From positions 310,001 to 374,000 of the forward strand of contig JAKOGH010000051.1 of assembly GCA_024811115.1 (NCBI GenBank): a DNA stretch of 64,000 nucleotides. Reading direction: 5' to 3'. Made by a program: the position numbers and the translations under genes. Source of the stretch: Terana coerulea. Taxonomy: Eukaryota > Basidiomycota > Agaricomycetes > Polyporales > Phanerochaetaceae. The notes beneath the pieces were generated by a model. That model was given only the letters and a program-made list of their open reading frames with translations, was not told the DNA's origin and did no database searches. Shown here piece by piece: positions 12,340-22,896 of this stretch (position 1 is the stretch's first letter; each line of letters starts with the position of its first letter).

Positions 12340-12794
12340 TGTCACAGACGGACACGCATACGTAGTACTATTTTTCGTTTTCTTACATTCGTTAGCACAG
12401 ATACGTGGCCTGGTAGCAGCTCCAAAGCTTTAGACTTCATTCTAATGATCCCGGCGCTTAGCGCCCAAATGCGGCTCAATTCTTCTCACACTCTCGGACT
12501 CTTAGCACTCAGACTCTCCTGCCTTGCTCCTCATCTTGACCTCTTGGTCATTGGGGACAAGGTATGGATTCTATGTATTGTATAGCATAGCAATGCTAAC
12601 TTAGTCATTGGGGCATCGGCACCTGCCTGCCTGTTCTGTGAGGTCTACTTAGAGTTGGCCTTCATTGCTCTCTTCGTACAAGTTCTATCATCTATTCTAC
12701 ACTTGCTCTGATCTGTCCGCTCTGATCTGTCCGCTTTGATCTGTCCGCTCTGATCTGTCCGCTCTGATTACACGTTGAGCTCGTCTTTGCAATA
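12340..12794 (+). repeat. 5' LTR of the Gypsy element (455 bp)
   Basis: Starts TGTCACAGACGG and ends GCAATA, matching TGTAGACTGA and GCAACA of the 3' LTR. It is longer than the 3' LTR mainly because of a 14 bp tandem repeat near its end. Confidence 0.85.
12705..12769 (+). repeat. 14 bp tandem repeat in the 5' LTR, about 4.6 copies
   Basis: The unit GCTCTGATCTGTCC is repeated, one copy with a C to T change. The 3' LTR and the solo LTR at 10211-10630 have only a single related stretch here, so the expansion is private to this LTR. Confidence 0.85.
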
Positions 12795-13471
12795 TTAGAT
12801 TGAGATCTCCCAACCGCACTGGTCCGATCGAACTCCTGCAAAGCACAGGCACCACAACAGTCCAGAGATACAGTGCCACTGAGACTCTGTTCATCTCCTT
12901 ACACCTCCTTTCCCTTGCTGTGCTGCTATTGAGCGGGACATTGGTGTGGTGAACTTTGAATTCCTCACTGTGCGCTAAGGAGGTCCATTTGCATACTACC
13001 CGTTGCCAACCTGTCTGAAGACACAGCCCCCACACAGCAGTTCGACTGCTTGACAGTATTCCACTACTATAACTCGAGCAACTAATACGATTACCACGAT
13101 GAACCACTGACCTCACGAGAGGTGTGACCAACAACTGTGCCCTAATCATTACAACAGTGTCGAGGGCAGTGTACGAGGGAGAACATCCAGACCAGATCCA
13201 GCAACCTCGAGTAGAACAGCACCCAGGAGAACCACCGATCCAACTTCCAGCAGAAAGTTCTGGCTTACCAAGCCCTGCGTTTCTCGAACTCCTCCAGAAC
13301 CTCCACACGCTCACACCTCGAACCAGCACTCCACATACGCAGACCCCAGTAGTTACACCAGCAGCTCTTTTGCCATGTGATCCATCACCACAGCTCTCCC
13401 TGCCTCCACCATCTGTACTCGCACCAGCACCCATGGCTCAACTAATGACTCTCGAGTAGCTGGTCCAGGCT

Positions 13472-14202
13472 TTGGCTCAACAAGCAGCCAACCTCACCCA
13501 GAATGTCAACCAGATACAGGTCCAGCAAGTGCAACAGCCTCCACCAGTAATAAATGCCACAGTCATCGCACAACCACCCATTAAACAGTATGTGCAGAAA
13601 CCTGCCACATACAACGGCAAGTTTATAGATGATGCGCATCGGTTTTGGCTGCCTTTACAGCCTGGGCTCAGAACTAAAAGGAGGGACTGAGCGATTGAGT
13701 GCAGCGACAGAGCCGAGATGCAAATGGCAACCTAGTCATTAATGCACAAGGCCAGCCAGTTATGGAGATGGGGTACAATCCTCGAATCAACAAGTGGGTT
13801 GGAGCATGCCTCAACTTTCTGGTAGGAGATGTGGCCATCTGGGCAACACCAACCATAGAAGTGTTAATAAAAGGAGAAACACTGTACGTCAATTGGACGG
13901 CGTTCCTACAAGCCTTTCGCACGCAATTCGAGATAGTGGACGAGGCAGAAGATGCACTGGCCTCTCTTGACACTCTTTGGATGGGAAACAAGACAGCGCA
14001 GGAGTATACTGCGCTGTTCTACCAGTACGCTGAGCGTACCACCCTCAGCGATGAGGACAAGCACATTCGGTACAAGAAGCACCTGTCCACTTACATCAAG
14101 GACCAAATTGCAGAGACAGGCAAAGATACATCAACTCTGGCGCATGTGATAGAGGCAGCACAGAACATCGACAAGGGGGAGCGCAAGCGAGACACAAAAT
14201 GA
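13472..14202 (+). pseudogene. gag of the Gypsy element
   Basis: Two open stretches, 13472-13690 (Gln-rich) and 13699-14202, are offset by a frame. The second has the retrotransposon gag fold signature: a VGACLNFLVGDVAIWA-like segment, then FRTQFEIVDEAEDAL, then a region ending TLAHVIEAAQNID. This is the nucleocapsid-type structural protein of Ty3/Gypsy elements. A shift near 13690 and stops after 14202 break it. Confidence 0.75.
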
Positions 14203-14385
14203 GCAAGCAAGCAAAGACATCGACTTGGGACTACAACGCCGACATCAACCTCAGGACCTCGACACTTCACTCTGGTGGCCCCAATTCAGCCATTCCAGAC
14301 CCCAGCCGACCCTGACGCTATGGACATCTCAGCAACAACTCCAGCACCGGGGTCAGCTCAGGCCTGGCGTAAGGCCCTGGCGAGA

Positions 14386-14427
14386 TGCTTCAGATGCAAA
14401 TCGAAGGACCACACGGTCGTGGCCTGT
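14386..14427 (+). other. CCHC zinc knuckle of gag
   Basis: CFRCKSKDHTVVAC fits Cys-x2-Cys-x4-His-x4-Cys, the retroviral nucleocapsid knuckle that binds element RNA. It lies in a frame separated from the main gag frame by stops. Confidence 0.75.
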
Positions 14428-15079
14428 CCTCACCGGCCGGGTCCATATGCAAGCACTGCCACAAAGTAGGGCATACCTCGGCGGTGTGTAGATCCCGTTC
14501 CATAGAACAGGCAGGAGCAGCGTCAGCATAAGTCAATGCGGCCAGTACGGATGGCAGTGCACTACCAAGGTCATTCTCAACAACTGCATCGAGTATGTTG
14601 GAATCGACAGCGTCAAGCTCTTCCTCGGTGTTGAAAGCAGCAGTTGCATCACTGGCACAGTCAGTAGCGTCTCTGGAGGCGTGCCTGCGTGAGGTAACAG
14701 GGGATTTTTTGTAAGGTTCTTGGCTAAGGCTGCAGCTAACAACCCAGCTTGTTTCTCTGGTTTCAACCATTTCTCGATATTGCACGTGGACCCTTGTTCT
14801 GAAACAAACACTGACTCTGATCCAGTTCCCTTTGTACATGTACCATCATCATTCCAGGCTTCTTTAACTTTGTTTCTAAAGTCCTGCTCTATTTCATCAT
14901 GTTTCAAGAAAACTGTTTCCTTTGTAGTACCAGTAGTTGACACAGACCTACAAGACTCAAGTCCCAAGATTGCCAGCACGGATTCAACTCTGTCGTTTCA
15001 TAATTCAAAGGACACTGTAGCACCTGAGCCCGTAGCACCGACTCCCTCTGTATTAAGTGTGGCCAGTAGTATATATAAT

Positions 15080-16365
15080 ACAGTTTCATCATGCCAACTT
15101 CAGGAGATTGACTGCCAGTCAAAGCACTTCCGAGTGGCAGCGTATGTAGCGGGCGAAAAGACTCAGGCAATGCTAGATAACAGCGCCAGTGCACTATTCG
15201 CAGATAAGGACTACACTCGAAAGTAGAACCTATCACTTAGCTCATTGATGCACCAACTGCCTCTACAGCATCAACGGCAGCCTCAATCAAGCCGGAACCA
15301 TCACTCATTTTGCACGGCTCAGGCTAGTTGTTAGTAATCATGATCAAGAATGGGACTTCTTGATGACTAGCTTGGGGCCAGAGGACATCATTTTGGGATT
15401 GCCTTGGCTGAGATCAGTCAATCCACAAGTTGATTGGTGGGACAGAACTCTAGAGTTGGAGGCAGAGTAGCGCCCTCAGAAAGTGGAAGCCAACCGGAAG
15501 GTGCAGCGAAGTTAAGTCAAGGCTGGGCTTCTGGAAGGAGGAGATGAGCCCTAGATGCGCGCCGGATACACCTACTCGCAGCAGATTGCCAAAGAGGAAT
15601 TGCGCAAGCAAGGCAGAGGTCCTTTGAGGAGATGGTCCTAGAGGAGTACTGTCGCCATACCTATGTATTCTCAAAGGAAGAGTCATATCAACTGCCAGAG
15701 CACAAGTTGTGGGATCACACTATCGACCTCAAGGAAGGAGCTCCAGAAACACTGCACACCAGAGCTTTTCCAATGTCGGTTCTAGAAGACGAGGAGTTGA
15801 AACATTTCCTGAACGAGAGTCTAGCCAAAGGATACATTGTTCCCTCCAAGTCTCCCATGGCATCTTCAGTTTTCTTTATTAAGAAGAAGGATGGCAAGTT
15901 GCAGCTCGTCCAGGACTACCGAAAGCTCAACAAGACCATGATTAAGAACTGCTGCCCACTCCCGCTAGCATCAGACATCATCAACAAGCTTAAAAGAGCG
16001 CGAATCTTCACAAAATTCGACATCTGATAGGGATACAACAATATCCCGGATCCGCGAGTCAGACCAGGAAGGCAGCATTCATCACCAATCGAAGGCTCTT
16101 TGAACCTAGGGTTATGTTCTTCGGACTGATGAATTCACTGGCCACCTTTCAGTCACTCATGAATGCTATCTTCATAGACTTGATAGCAACAAATAAGATG
16201 GCCGTCTATATGGACAACATTTTGATCTACAGTAGCAACTTGGAGGCGCATCGAGAGACGATGCATGAAGTTTTGCGGCAACTCAAAGAGTATGACCTGT
16301 TCTTGAAGCTGGAGAAGTGCGAGTTCAACAAAGAAGAGGCTGAATACCTGGGTATGGTTATCTAA
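15080..16365 (+). pseudogene. Protease and reverse transcriptase remnant (pol)
   Basis: The protease-like segment at about 15120-15225 has QAMLDNSASALF, where an active aspartic protease would have Asp-Ser/Thr-Gly, so it looks dead. Reverse transcriptase follows: FPMSVLEDEELKHFL and IVPSKSPMASSVFFIKKKDG lie in 15632-16027 and FFGLMNSLATFQSLMN in 16114-16365. The catalytic box reads VYMDNILIYS; the second Asp of the usual Tyr-x-Asp-Asp is Asn. Stops at about 16027 fall in the FD(x)RWGYNN region. All features point to an inactive enzyme. Confidence 0.8.
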
Positions 16366-16629
16366 GCAGGAAAGGTGAGGATGTATCCAGCCAAAGTGCA
16401 AGCTATCATCGAGTGGCATGCTCCTCGAACCCTCCGCAATGTACGAGGATTTCTGGGCTTTGCAAGCCTTTATTGAAGGTTCATCAAAGGGTTTTCACGT
16501 CAAGCTCGCCCCACTAAACAATTTGACCAAGAAGGACACGCCTTAGAGATGGGGACCTGAGGAACAGTCGGCCTTCAATAATTCACGCAAAGCCTTTGTT
16601 ACAGCACTGATCCTTGCAATGTATGACCC

Positions 16630-16945
16630 AAACTAAGGAGACAGAGATCGGAATAAACGTGTCAAACTTTGCAACCGGAGGGGTTTTATTGCAGTAAGGA
16701 GACGACAACCTCATGCATCCAGTTGCATTCCGTTTAAAGACAATGTCACCGGCAGAGCGCAACTACGAGATCTACAGCAAGGAACTGCTAGCAATCGTCA
16801 GAGCACTAGAGGAGTGGTGACATTACTTAGAAGGACTTCCAAAAGTTACAGTGTACTCCAATCACAAAAACCTGGAGTACTGGACGAGAGCCCAGAATCT
16901 AACCTGCCGGCAGGCCAAATAATCGCTCTGGCTATCACAATTCCA
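16630..16945 (+). pseudogene. RNase H remnant (pol)
   Basis: Carries SNFATGGVLLQ, then [34 protein letters not shown] and KVTVYSNHKNLEYW, in the order found in Gypsy RNase H. The first segment, normally with a catalytic Asp (TDAS), reads NVSN. Stops follow GVLLQ and EEW. Confidence 0.75.
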
Positions 16946-17269
16946 TATGTAGATTGTACACCGCCCAGGCAAGTCACAAGGCAAGTCGGACGCAATGACC
17001 TGAAGTGCGTCGTCCAAAGTTCTAGATGCAGAAGACAATTGGGAACAAGTAGTGCTAGTTTCAAGACACCTGCAGACAATCAACACAGCAGTCATCTTGG
17101 GTACAACAGAAGGAATAGTGGCAGGAGGAAATTCAATCGAGGAGGATGTCAGAAAGGCAGGGCAAAGAGAAGCAATTGTGGTAGAGGCACTGAAGGAATT
17201 GAAGAAGACAAGCACGAGACGACTACTCCATGGAACTAAGGAATAGGAGGAAGGGGATGGACTGGTATA

Positions 17270-18010
17270 TTATTGAGAGAAGCTGTATGTACCAGACGAT
17301 TTGGAAATATGGAAGAGGATACTGGCAGAGTGTTATGATGGAAGGACAGCCGGACACCCAGGACACAACGGAACCTATGAACTGGTGAGCCGGCACTACT
17401 GGTGGCCGCTAATGTGAACCTTTGTTGATCAGTATGTGCGAGGATGCGAACAATGTCAACGATTCAAACCTGCTTTTCATCCACGAGTTGACCCACTTCT
17501 AATAGTGGTACCAGAGGGGCCATGGCAAATTGTTAGTGCAAATTTGGTAACAGGACTCCCACCATTGAAAGGCTTGGACGGGCAACTATACAATGTGATT
17601 TTAACAATTGTTGACCTGTACACCAAACAAGGACACTTCATACTCACCAACGACTTGGTAACAGCAAAGGGAATTGCTTCATTATTAAAACGAGAACTCT
17701 TCAGACTTTATAGACTACCACGAGGGGATTATATTCAATCGAGGACCACAGTTTGCTGCCAAAGTCATCACGGCTCTATACGAAAGGCTAGGAATTAACA
17801 GTTAGCTTACGATGGCTTATCACCCTCAGGCCAACGGGCAGACAGAGCGCACTAACCAGGAAATCGAATAGTACCTCCAGTTATTTACCTCACAGTGACA
17901 AGACGACTGGGCTCAGCTCATACCAGTCGCTGAGTTTGCACTCAATTCCAGAGTACACTTAGCTCATTGCTGATTGCCATTTGAAGTGCTATATGGATAC
18001 CAACCAGACT
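17270..18010 (+). pseudogene. Integrase remnant (pol)
   Basis: The N-terminal His-His-Cys-Cys zinc site is visible (HPGHNGTYELVSRHYWWP ... CEQCQRF). The core follows (PWQIVSANLVTGLPP, then VDLYTKQGHFI), and further on AYHPQANGQTERTNQEIE. The first catalytic Asp region reads SANLVTG where most relatives have DFI/DLI, so an active-site residue seems altered. Stops lie at about 17415, 17870 and 17900. Confidence 0.75.
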
Positions 18011-18369
18011 TCACCATCCCAGCTGAAGAACACAGTAACATACCGGCAGCAGACTCTCGAGCAGAATTACTGGTGCAGACATGCAAAGATGCAGATGCAG
18101 CTCTTCAAACTACAAAGAAAGAGATGTTGGCCAGTACTCCGCCACTCAGAGGGTTCAGCATCAGAGATAAAGTTTGATTGGACAGCCACAACACACAAGT
18201 ACCTCAGGCCTCCCGTAAACTGGGACCTTGGCAGCTTGGATCCTATAAAATCCTGGAGAGAGTAGGCGATCGAGACTATAAGCTTAAGCTACCGACAGCG
18301 CTAAAAATCCACAATGTATTCTACGTTGACCGACTCTCACTTTGGAAGGGTAATGAAGTCAATGGAGTC

Positions 18370-18540
18370 TTATCACCACCCCCAGCCCCAGTCACAGTTA
18401 GAGAGGAGGAGAAGTACGAGGTGGAAGAGATCCTTGACAGCAAAGTCTTCCGCCAGCAATTCCAATACCTCGTCAAGTGGAAAGGCTACAGCTCTGGTTC
18501 AAACTCCTGAGAACCTGCAAAGAACCTTGAGAATGCTCCA
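18370..18540 (+). pseudogene. Chromodomain at integrase C-terminus
   Basis: [20 protein letters not shown], then YLVKWKGY, is the chromodomain core found at the end of integrase in chromoviruses, where it steers integration to methylated histone H3. The preceding segment [19 protein letters not shown] is the usual C-terminal integrase motif. A stop follows at 18508-18510. Confidence 0.8.
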
Positions 18541-18730
18541 GAAGTCATAGAAATGTTCCATAAGTCACATCCCAATGCAGTTCAACGCATCAATGCCACC
18601 ATGTTTGCAACTCTATTGTGGCAACCGCTACAAAACTTCACCAACACAGTATCGCCAGAGTTTGGATGGGAGGAGGGAGATTTGAGGCACACGGTCTATC
18701 GAGGACAATGGACTTTAGTGAGAGGGGTAA

Positions 18731-19148
18731 TGTAGACTGACACGTATACGTAGTATTATTTTGCATTTTCATACATTTGTTAGCACAGATACATGGACTG
18801 GTAGCAGCCCCAGAGCCTCTAGACTTCATTCCGATGATCCCGGCGCTTAGCGCCCAAATGCGGCTCGATTCTTCCCACGTTCTCAGACACTTAGCACTTT
18901 GGACTCTTTGGCCTTGTCCTTCATCTCGACCTCTTGGTCATTGGGGACAAGGTATGTATTTGATGCACTGTACATAGGAACAATACTAACTTGGTCATTA
19001 GGGACAAGTATCAGCCTTTGCCTGCCTGTTCTGTGAGGTCTACTTGGAGTTGGCCTTCGTCGCCCTCCTTGTACGTGTTTTATCATCTATTCACCATCCA
19101 CTCTAATCCACTCATTCTGATTACGCTGTCAAGCTCGTTTTCGCAACA
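18731..19148 (+). repeat. 3' LTR of the Gypsy element (418 bp)
   Basis: Starts TGTAGACTGACACG and ends CGCAACA, with target duplication ACACA immediately after. It shares GATCCCGGCGCTTAGCGCCC and CCTCTTGGTCATTGGGGACA with the 5' LTR. Confidence 0.85.
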
Positions 19149-19300
19149 ACACAGGGTAGTTACTCAGACTCTGAACATTTGCTTGTAATTCTCTAACTAA
19201 TTATTGATTATTATATGCCACTCAACAGATATCGTATTTGTATACACACCCAATTTTGAATGCTTCTGAGATGACAACATATGTTGCCGAGTTCTAGTAA

Positions 19301-19647
19301 TAGGCAGGGGTTCGCAAACCCTCCAAGGGTTAAGAGTAAGAGTACGGAGGGTAGGGGTAAGGGTTGAGGAAAGTTAACCTTTGTTTGGCAGGGGTCTGTA
19401 TTTAAGCGCTAGGCATATTGCTAGAGAGGGCTGCAAGTATTGTAAGTGCTTTCTATACTAATGCAAGCCACTCAAATAGAAGACTGACATTATAAGTAAG
19501 TGGGGAAAGGCACTTAAAGCACCATTTTCAGCCTATTTTGGCAAGAGTTTGAAGGGTAACCCTCAACCTTTACCCTTCATAAGGGTAAGGGTATTGGAGG
19601 GTAAGGGTAAGGGTTGCCCTCTGAGCATGGAGGGTTTACCCTTGCCA
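19301..19647. mobile_element. Short element with GGGTAA-rich inverted ends
   Basis: The left end TAGGCAGGGGTTCGCAAACC and the right end (minus strand TGGCAAGGGTAAACCCTCCA) form imperfect terminal inverted repeats. Inside, both ends carry many GGGTAAGGGTTG-like repeats in both orientations. It has no coding capacity and lies inside arrestin copy 1. The TAGGCA start resembles the hAT element at 22897, so it may be a non-autonomous relative. I could not find a clean target duplication. Confidence 0.5.
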
Positions 19648-20102
19648 ATCACTACCAAGTCCCTGCGTGCTCTTATTTCAAGCCTATCCAGTGTCTCTAT
19701 TGCAGTACAAAGCAAAGTCAGAACTCTCATGCAGCTTGCACGCAATGTCACCAACTCATTATCACCTCTCATCCAGTGCAACATATTATGGGTGAGGGAA
19801 GTGGAAGCCATTGCCATTTTAACGAAATTCTGGCACAGTTCAAGCATTTGCCATCTAGGTATGCCTATCAGCTCCTTGCAAGCAGATGATTCAACAGAGG
19901 GCAAGTTTTGGAGCTGGTTGGGCAGAACGATAATAAGCCTCAGCAGTATGGGTAGCTGATCCCTGATAACTGAGGCAGTAGAATTGGCTTGATCAGATTG
20001 AGAGGCATATGAGGGCAGCCTACTGGAAAAAGTCCGTAGAAAGCCATTAGTATTCTGTCTGTCATGTAACCATGACAGAGTTAGGAGTACGCACTTTAGC
20101 AT

Positions 20103-21369
20103 TATGGGGTAGAGAACATAGATAAGTGGGATATGGTTGTAAACAGCTCATTATATCGTGAACTTGTGGTATGTAACTTCCAGGTAAGGGTGTGACGTGC
20201 ACAAGCACATTAACCAATGACTGGGGGCTTATAGGACCTGGAGCATAAAGTTGATTAAATAGTTAGGTCCACTGACCAACTCGAAGCTATTGGTCAATAG
20301 TGGAGGAAGTTTGCCGGTATGCAACCCAGGCAAGCTTCAACTCTATAACAGATATGAAAACTACTAACAGGATAGATGCTCCTAAATCATAGCAATGCAT
20401 TCTGCTTATGAGGCATGTGGCCAAGGGAACTTAAAAAGAGTTCAGGGTGGCAGTATGCGGCACTTGGCATGATGCGGCATCCCAATTGACCCACCTACGT
20501 GTCAAAATAACGGATCACACAGAGGGAACATCGTCGGCGTGAGGGGGCAAACACGCAAACATTCATGATGGATTCCGGTAAGCTATACACTCTACGGTAT
20601 GACTCCAGACATAACTACGATTGCCAGATATGAAAGCAGGCATGTAATTAGCAGAACAAACATATGTAAATAGAAAGCGCCCAAGCGTCGGGCGCGGTGA
20701 GCACAAGCTCGAATATTAATCTATATTTCTAACAGTACGACCAGTCGCTAACAAAGTGCAAAGGAGTCAGTTGGAGCAAAAATTGGATCCTACATAAATA
20801 TAGTCAATTAAATCAAGGTGGTGCATCATTGTCATAAATTTCCCTCAGCGCTAGTCTACAGCGCTTAGAGTGTAACATCAAGTCACGGGACATGTCACCA
20901 AGTTGTCACACAGCGTTACAAGACACTAGATCAGTTTGCCATGTGCTTATCACATGGACATCAGGGATATGCTTTATACGGATGTAGGATCCAGGACTCT
21001 GGTCTGGAACTGTTCTGGACTATGACCTCAGTATGATGTCAGTATGACATCATGGACTGGTAGTATACAGTAGCTCAATTAGGACATCTAGATAGTGTTG
21101 ATGTTAGCATGATAGCTAGGTCAGATCTGATAAGGGAGTTAGAGCGGTGGTATGCTTTAGAGCCTTAGTCAGACATCACCTGACTGTATCAGTCAGCATA
21201 TGGTATTGGAGGTCTTAGATAGTGTCTGGGGTCCCTCTACACATGTATATAAGGAGGCTGGTTTGTGGGCTAAACCCCAGACTCAACAACATCGTTGATT
21301 CATATCCACTCTACTAGCTCTACTCAAGTCCCTTTGCTTTCCCCACCTCTTTCAAGTCATCCCAGCAGG
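20103..21369. other. Repeat-like intergenic region, possible solo LTR near its end
   Basis: No gene is seen. Near 20480-20520 there is a stretch (CATCCCAATTGACCCACCTA) resembling the CAATTGATCC motif upstream of the intact arrestin gene at 33450. The part from about 20890 to 21369 looks like an LTR: a TATA box GTATATAAGGAGG at about 21247, a CT-rich transcribed-looking tail, and an end in CAGCA. I could not find the other end or a target duplication. Confidence 0.3.
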
Positions 21370-22490
21370 TGAGTATTGTAGTTTTGTAATAATCATGATT
21401 AATGGCAAAGAATGCACCAGGTCATGGGTCCGGTGCGTACGTTGTCTAGTGTTGCCAAAGTTCAGTTTGGTTTGGTAGTTCAGAATCAGAACCAATGAAC
21501 CGAACTGTGTAGTTCAGTTCTGCTCAATTCTGGTTCGGCCTCTGGGTAACTTGGTTTGGTTCTTAGTTCAGGGTATGGCTGTCACACTCCAAACCAAGTT
21601 CGAACTGGTTCAAACCATAAACCATGTATATGTTATGTAGTGTATTTGTACTGGGATTCATGAGAAAAGTACATGAACTTACTTACTATAGCATGTCTAA
21701 ACTATTTTTCATTGTTGTGCTTGTAAACTGAGCATCAAATGTCACTCTGCTTATGTTTTAGTTGTATATATGATGCCATCAATAGCTGCCAAAAAGGCAA
21801 CTGGCAGCCTCTATCAGACACTGAGCTTCAAAACATCATAATGTAAGGCTTTTGCACTATAAAACCCTTCTAGATGTCAATATATAACTCTATTATGATC
21901 TACTATTGCAATTATACTGATTTAACAGAGTAAAGCTGATATGTATATAGTTCAATGGTTTGAACCAGTTTGAACCCTGAACTGAACTGACTGAACCAGT
22001 TCATGTTGGTTCAGTTCAGTTCGGTTCTAGTTTAGCTGCTAAACACTTGGTTCTGGTTCTGACAAAAATGGGCCCAAACTGAACTGAACTGAACTTCGGC
22101 AACACTAACATTGTTGCAACCTCAACAGAAATAGTCAGCAACAGGCTGCCACTCTCTACACTTTCTAGCTGAAACTCGGCAGCTCTAGGTGCATAAAAGC
22201 ACACTGCGTACTGCAAATGCAACGTTGTTAGATCTGTTTCTCAGATGCAAAGCGACTCACCTTAATCTTATAGAGTGCAAAAGACCGTGGAGGACACAAG
22301 TAAAGGCCCCTGCAGCTGAATCTCGCCTTAGAGCTCCTGTTTGTTCTACCCATTGTATGCTGACTGTATTGAATAGTCTGGAAAGCCACGTGTTGCTTGA
22401 AGATTCTCAGGATATATATGTCAACCAGCCAATTTCAGACTAAAATGGGTGAAGATGCAGGTGATGGCGTAAAACCAACCTGAGAGTGGC
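21370..22490 (-). pseudogene. Arrestin-fold protein gene, copy 2, 3' fragment
   Basis: The minus strand reads YAVCFYAPRAAEFQLE and LLTISVEVATM, matching the C-terminus of the intact gene, with the upstream exon (about 22270-22440) also recognisable. A 661 bp inverted-repeat element splits the last exon at 21447-22107. On its far side the match resumes (TGTACGCACCGGACC against TGTATGCGCCAGGTCC). The 5' two thirds of the gene are missing. At about 22495 the fragment is joined to sequence that resembles the region 0.7 kb upstream of the intact gene, so an internal deletion is likely. Confidence 0.65.
21447..22107. mobile_element. 661 bp hAT-like inverted-repeat element (MITE)
   Basis: The ends TAGTGTTGCCAAAGTTCAGT and (minus strand) TAGTGTTGCCGAAGTTCAGT are inverted repeats differing at one of 20 bases. 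Sub-terminal DNA on both sides is full of GAACCAGTTC and TTCAGTTC palindromes. The 8 bp flanks ACGTTGTC (21439-21446) and ACATTGTT (22108-22115) match at 6 of 8, fitting a hAT-type duplication. There is no transposase inside. It interrupts arrestin copy 2. Confidence 0.75.
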
Positions 22491-22494
22491 GCTC

Positions 22495-22896
22495 CGTCAG
22501 TGATGAGCAGAGCGGGTTATGTTTTGATGGTGTGTCAATTGATCCACACCATTGGCATTTTAGGTTCAGATGAAGTGGCATTCTCCTAATGCCCAACCAA
22601 TTGTTATTTGAAGCGAGCCACTGCTTGCGTGCATATGCAACGCTCTCCTGACTTTGACTATACATTTGAGTTTAGCAGTATCACAAATAACACTATCCGC
22701 GCAAGCTGCCCACTTGCTATCAAGGCTGCACCTTTCCTGACGGTGTACCAAAACTTTCAAAATATCTCCTCTACTAGTGTACAACTAGTCTCTACGGGCA
22801 TAACTCCACAGTGTTATCAAGCCTTTGTCATTGTCAACTCTAAAACAGGTGGTGATGACCACTTTAATGAGTATTAGCCCTGAATATCTCTAGGCC
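22495..22896 (+). other. Unassigned stretch with a 90-codon open frame
   Basis: Starts with the promoter-like block TTTTGATGGTGTGTCAATTG, related to 33430-33455. From 22608 to 22877 a plus-strand frame is open (contains FDYTFEFSSITNN and APFLTVYQNFQNISS). I do not recognise it. It ends next to the hAT insertion and may be a remnant of another repeat. Confidence 0.25.

Larger units (their letters stand above)
12340..19148 (+). mobile_element. Ty3/Gypsy retrotransposon with chromodomain, 6.8 kb, degenerate
   Basis: Full-length LTR element. The LTRs are at 12340-12794 and 18731-19148, and the target duplication ACACA is at 12335-12339 and 19149-19153. Internal order is gag, zinc knuckle, protease, reverse transcriptase, RNase H, integrase, chromodomain, the order of Ty3/Gypsy chromoviruses. 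A purine-rich tract (GTGAGAGGGGTAA) lies just before the 3' LTR. Every coding part has in-frame stops or shifts, many of which look like CGA to TGA or TGG to TAG/TGA changes, so it cannot encode a working polyprotein. The insertion splits arrestin copy 1. Confidence 0.9.
10636..20102 (-). pseudogene. Arrestin-fold protein gene, copy 1, broken and interrupted
   Basis: Paralogue of the intact gene at 30356-32657 and in the same orientation. The 5' part lies at 19648-20102 (residues resembling LLRLIIVLPNQLQNLP... and AMASTSLTHNMLHWM). The middle lies at about 11990-12335 (TEGRPLVGSVELNL), and the 3' end at 10640-11130 (VPVEIATTYVPGLRLLAF). The Gypsy element 12340-19148 splits the middle, a short inverted-repeat element occupies 19301-19647, and a solo LTR sits at the 3' end. 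Stops and shifts are also present outside the insertions. The parts line up in correct order once insertions are ignored, so this is one ancestral copy destroyed by nested insertion. Confidence 0.75.

Noticed and set aside
12697..13434. 245-codon minus-strand frame over the Gypsy 5' LTR and leader
   Set aside because: Antisense to a defined LTR and its tandem repeat; the repeated residues are simply the 14 bp repeat in translation.
19310..19640. GGGTAA/GGGTTA runs as an internal telomere tract
   Set aside because: The repeats occur in both orientations inside a pair of inverted ends and are irregular, which fits a short transposon better than telomere DNA.
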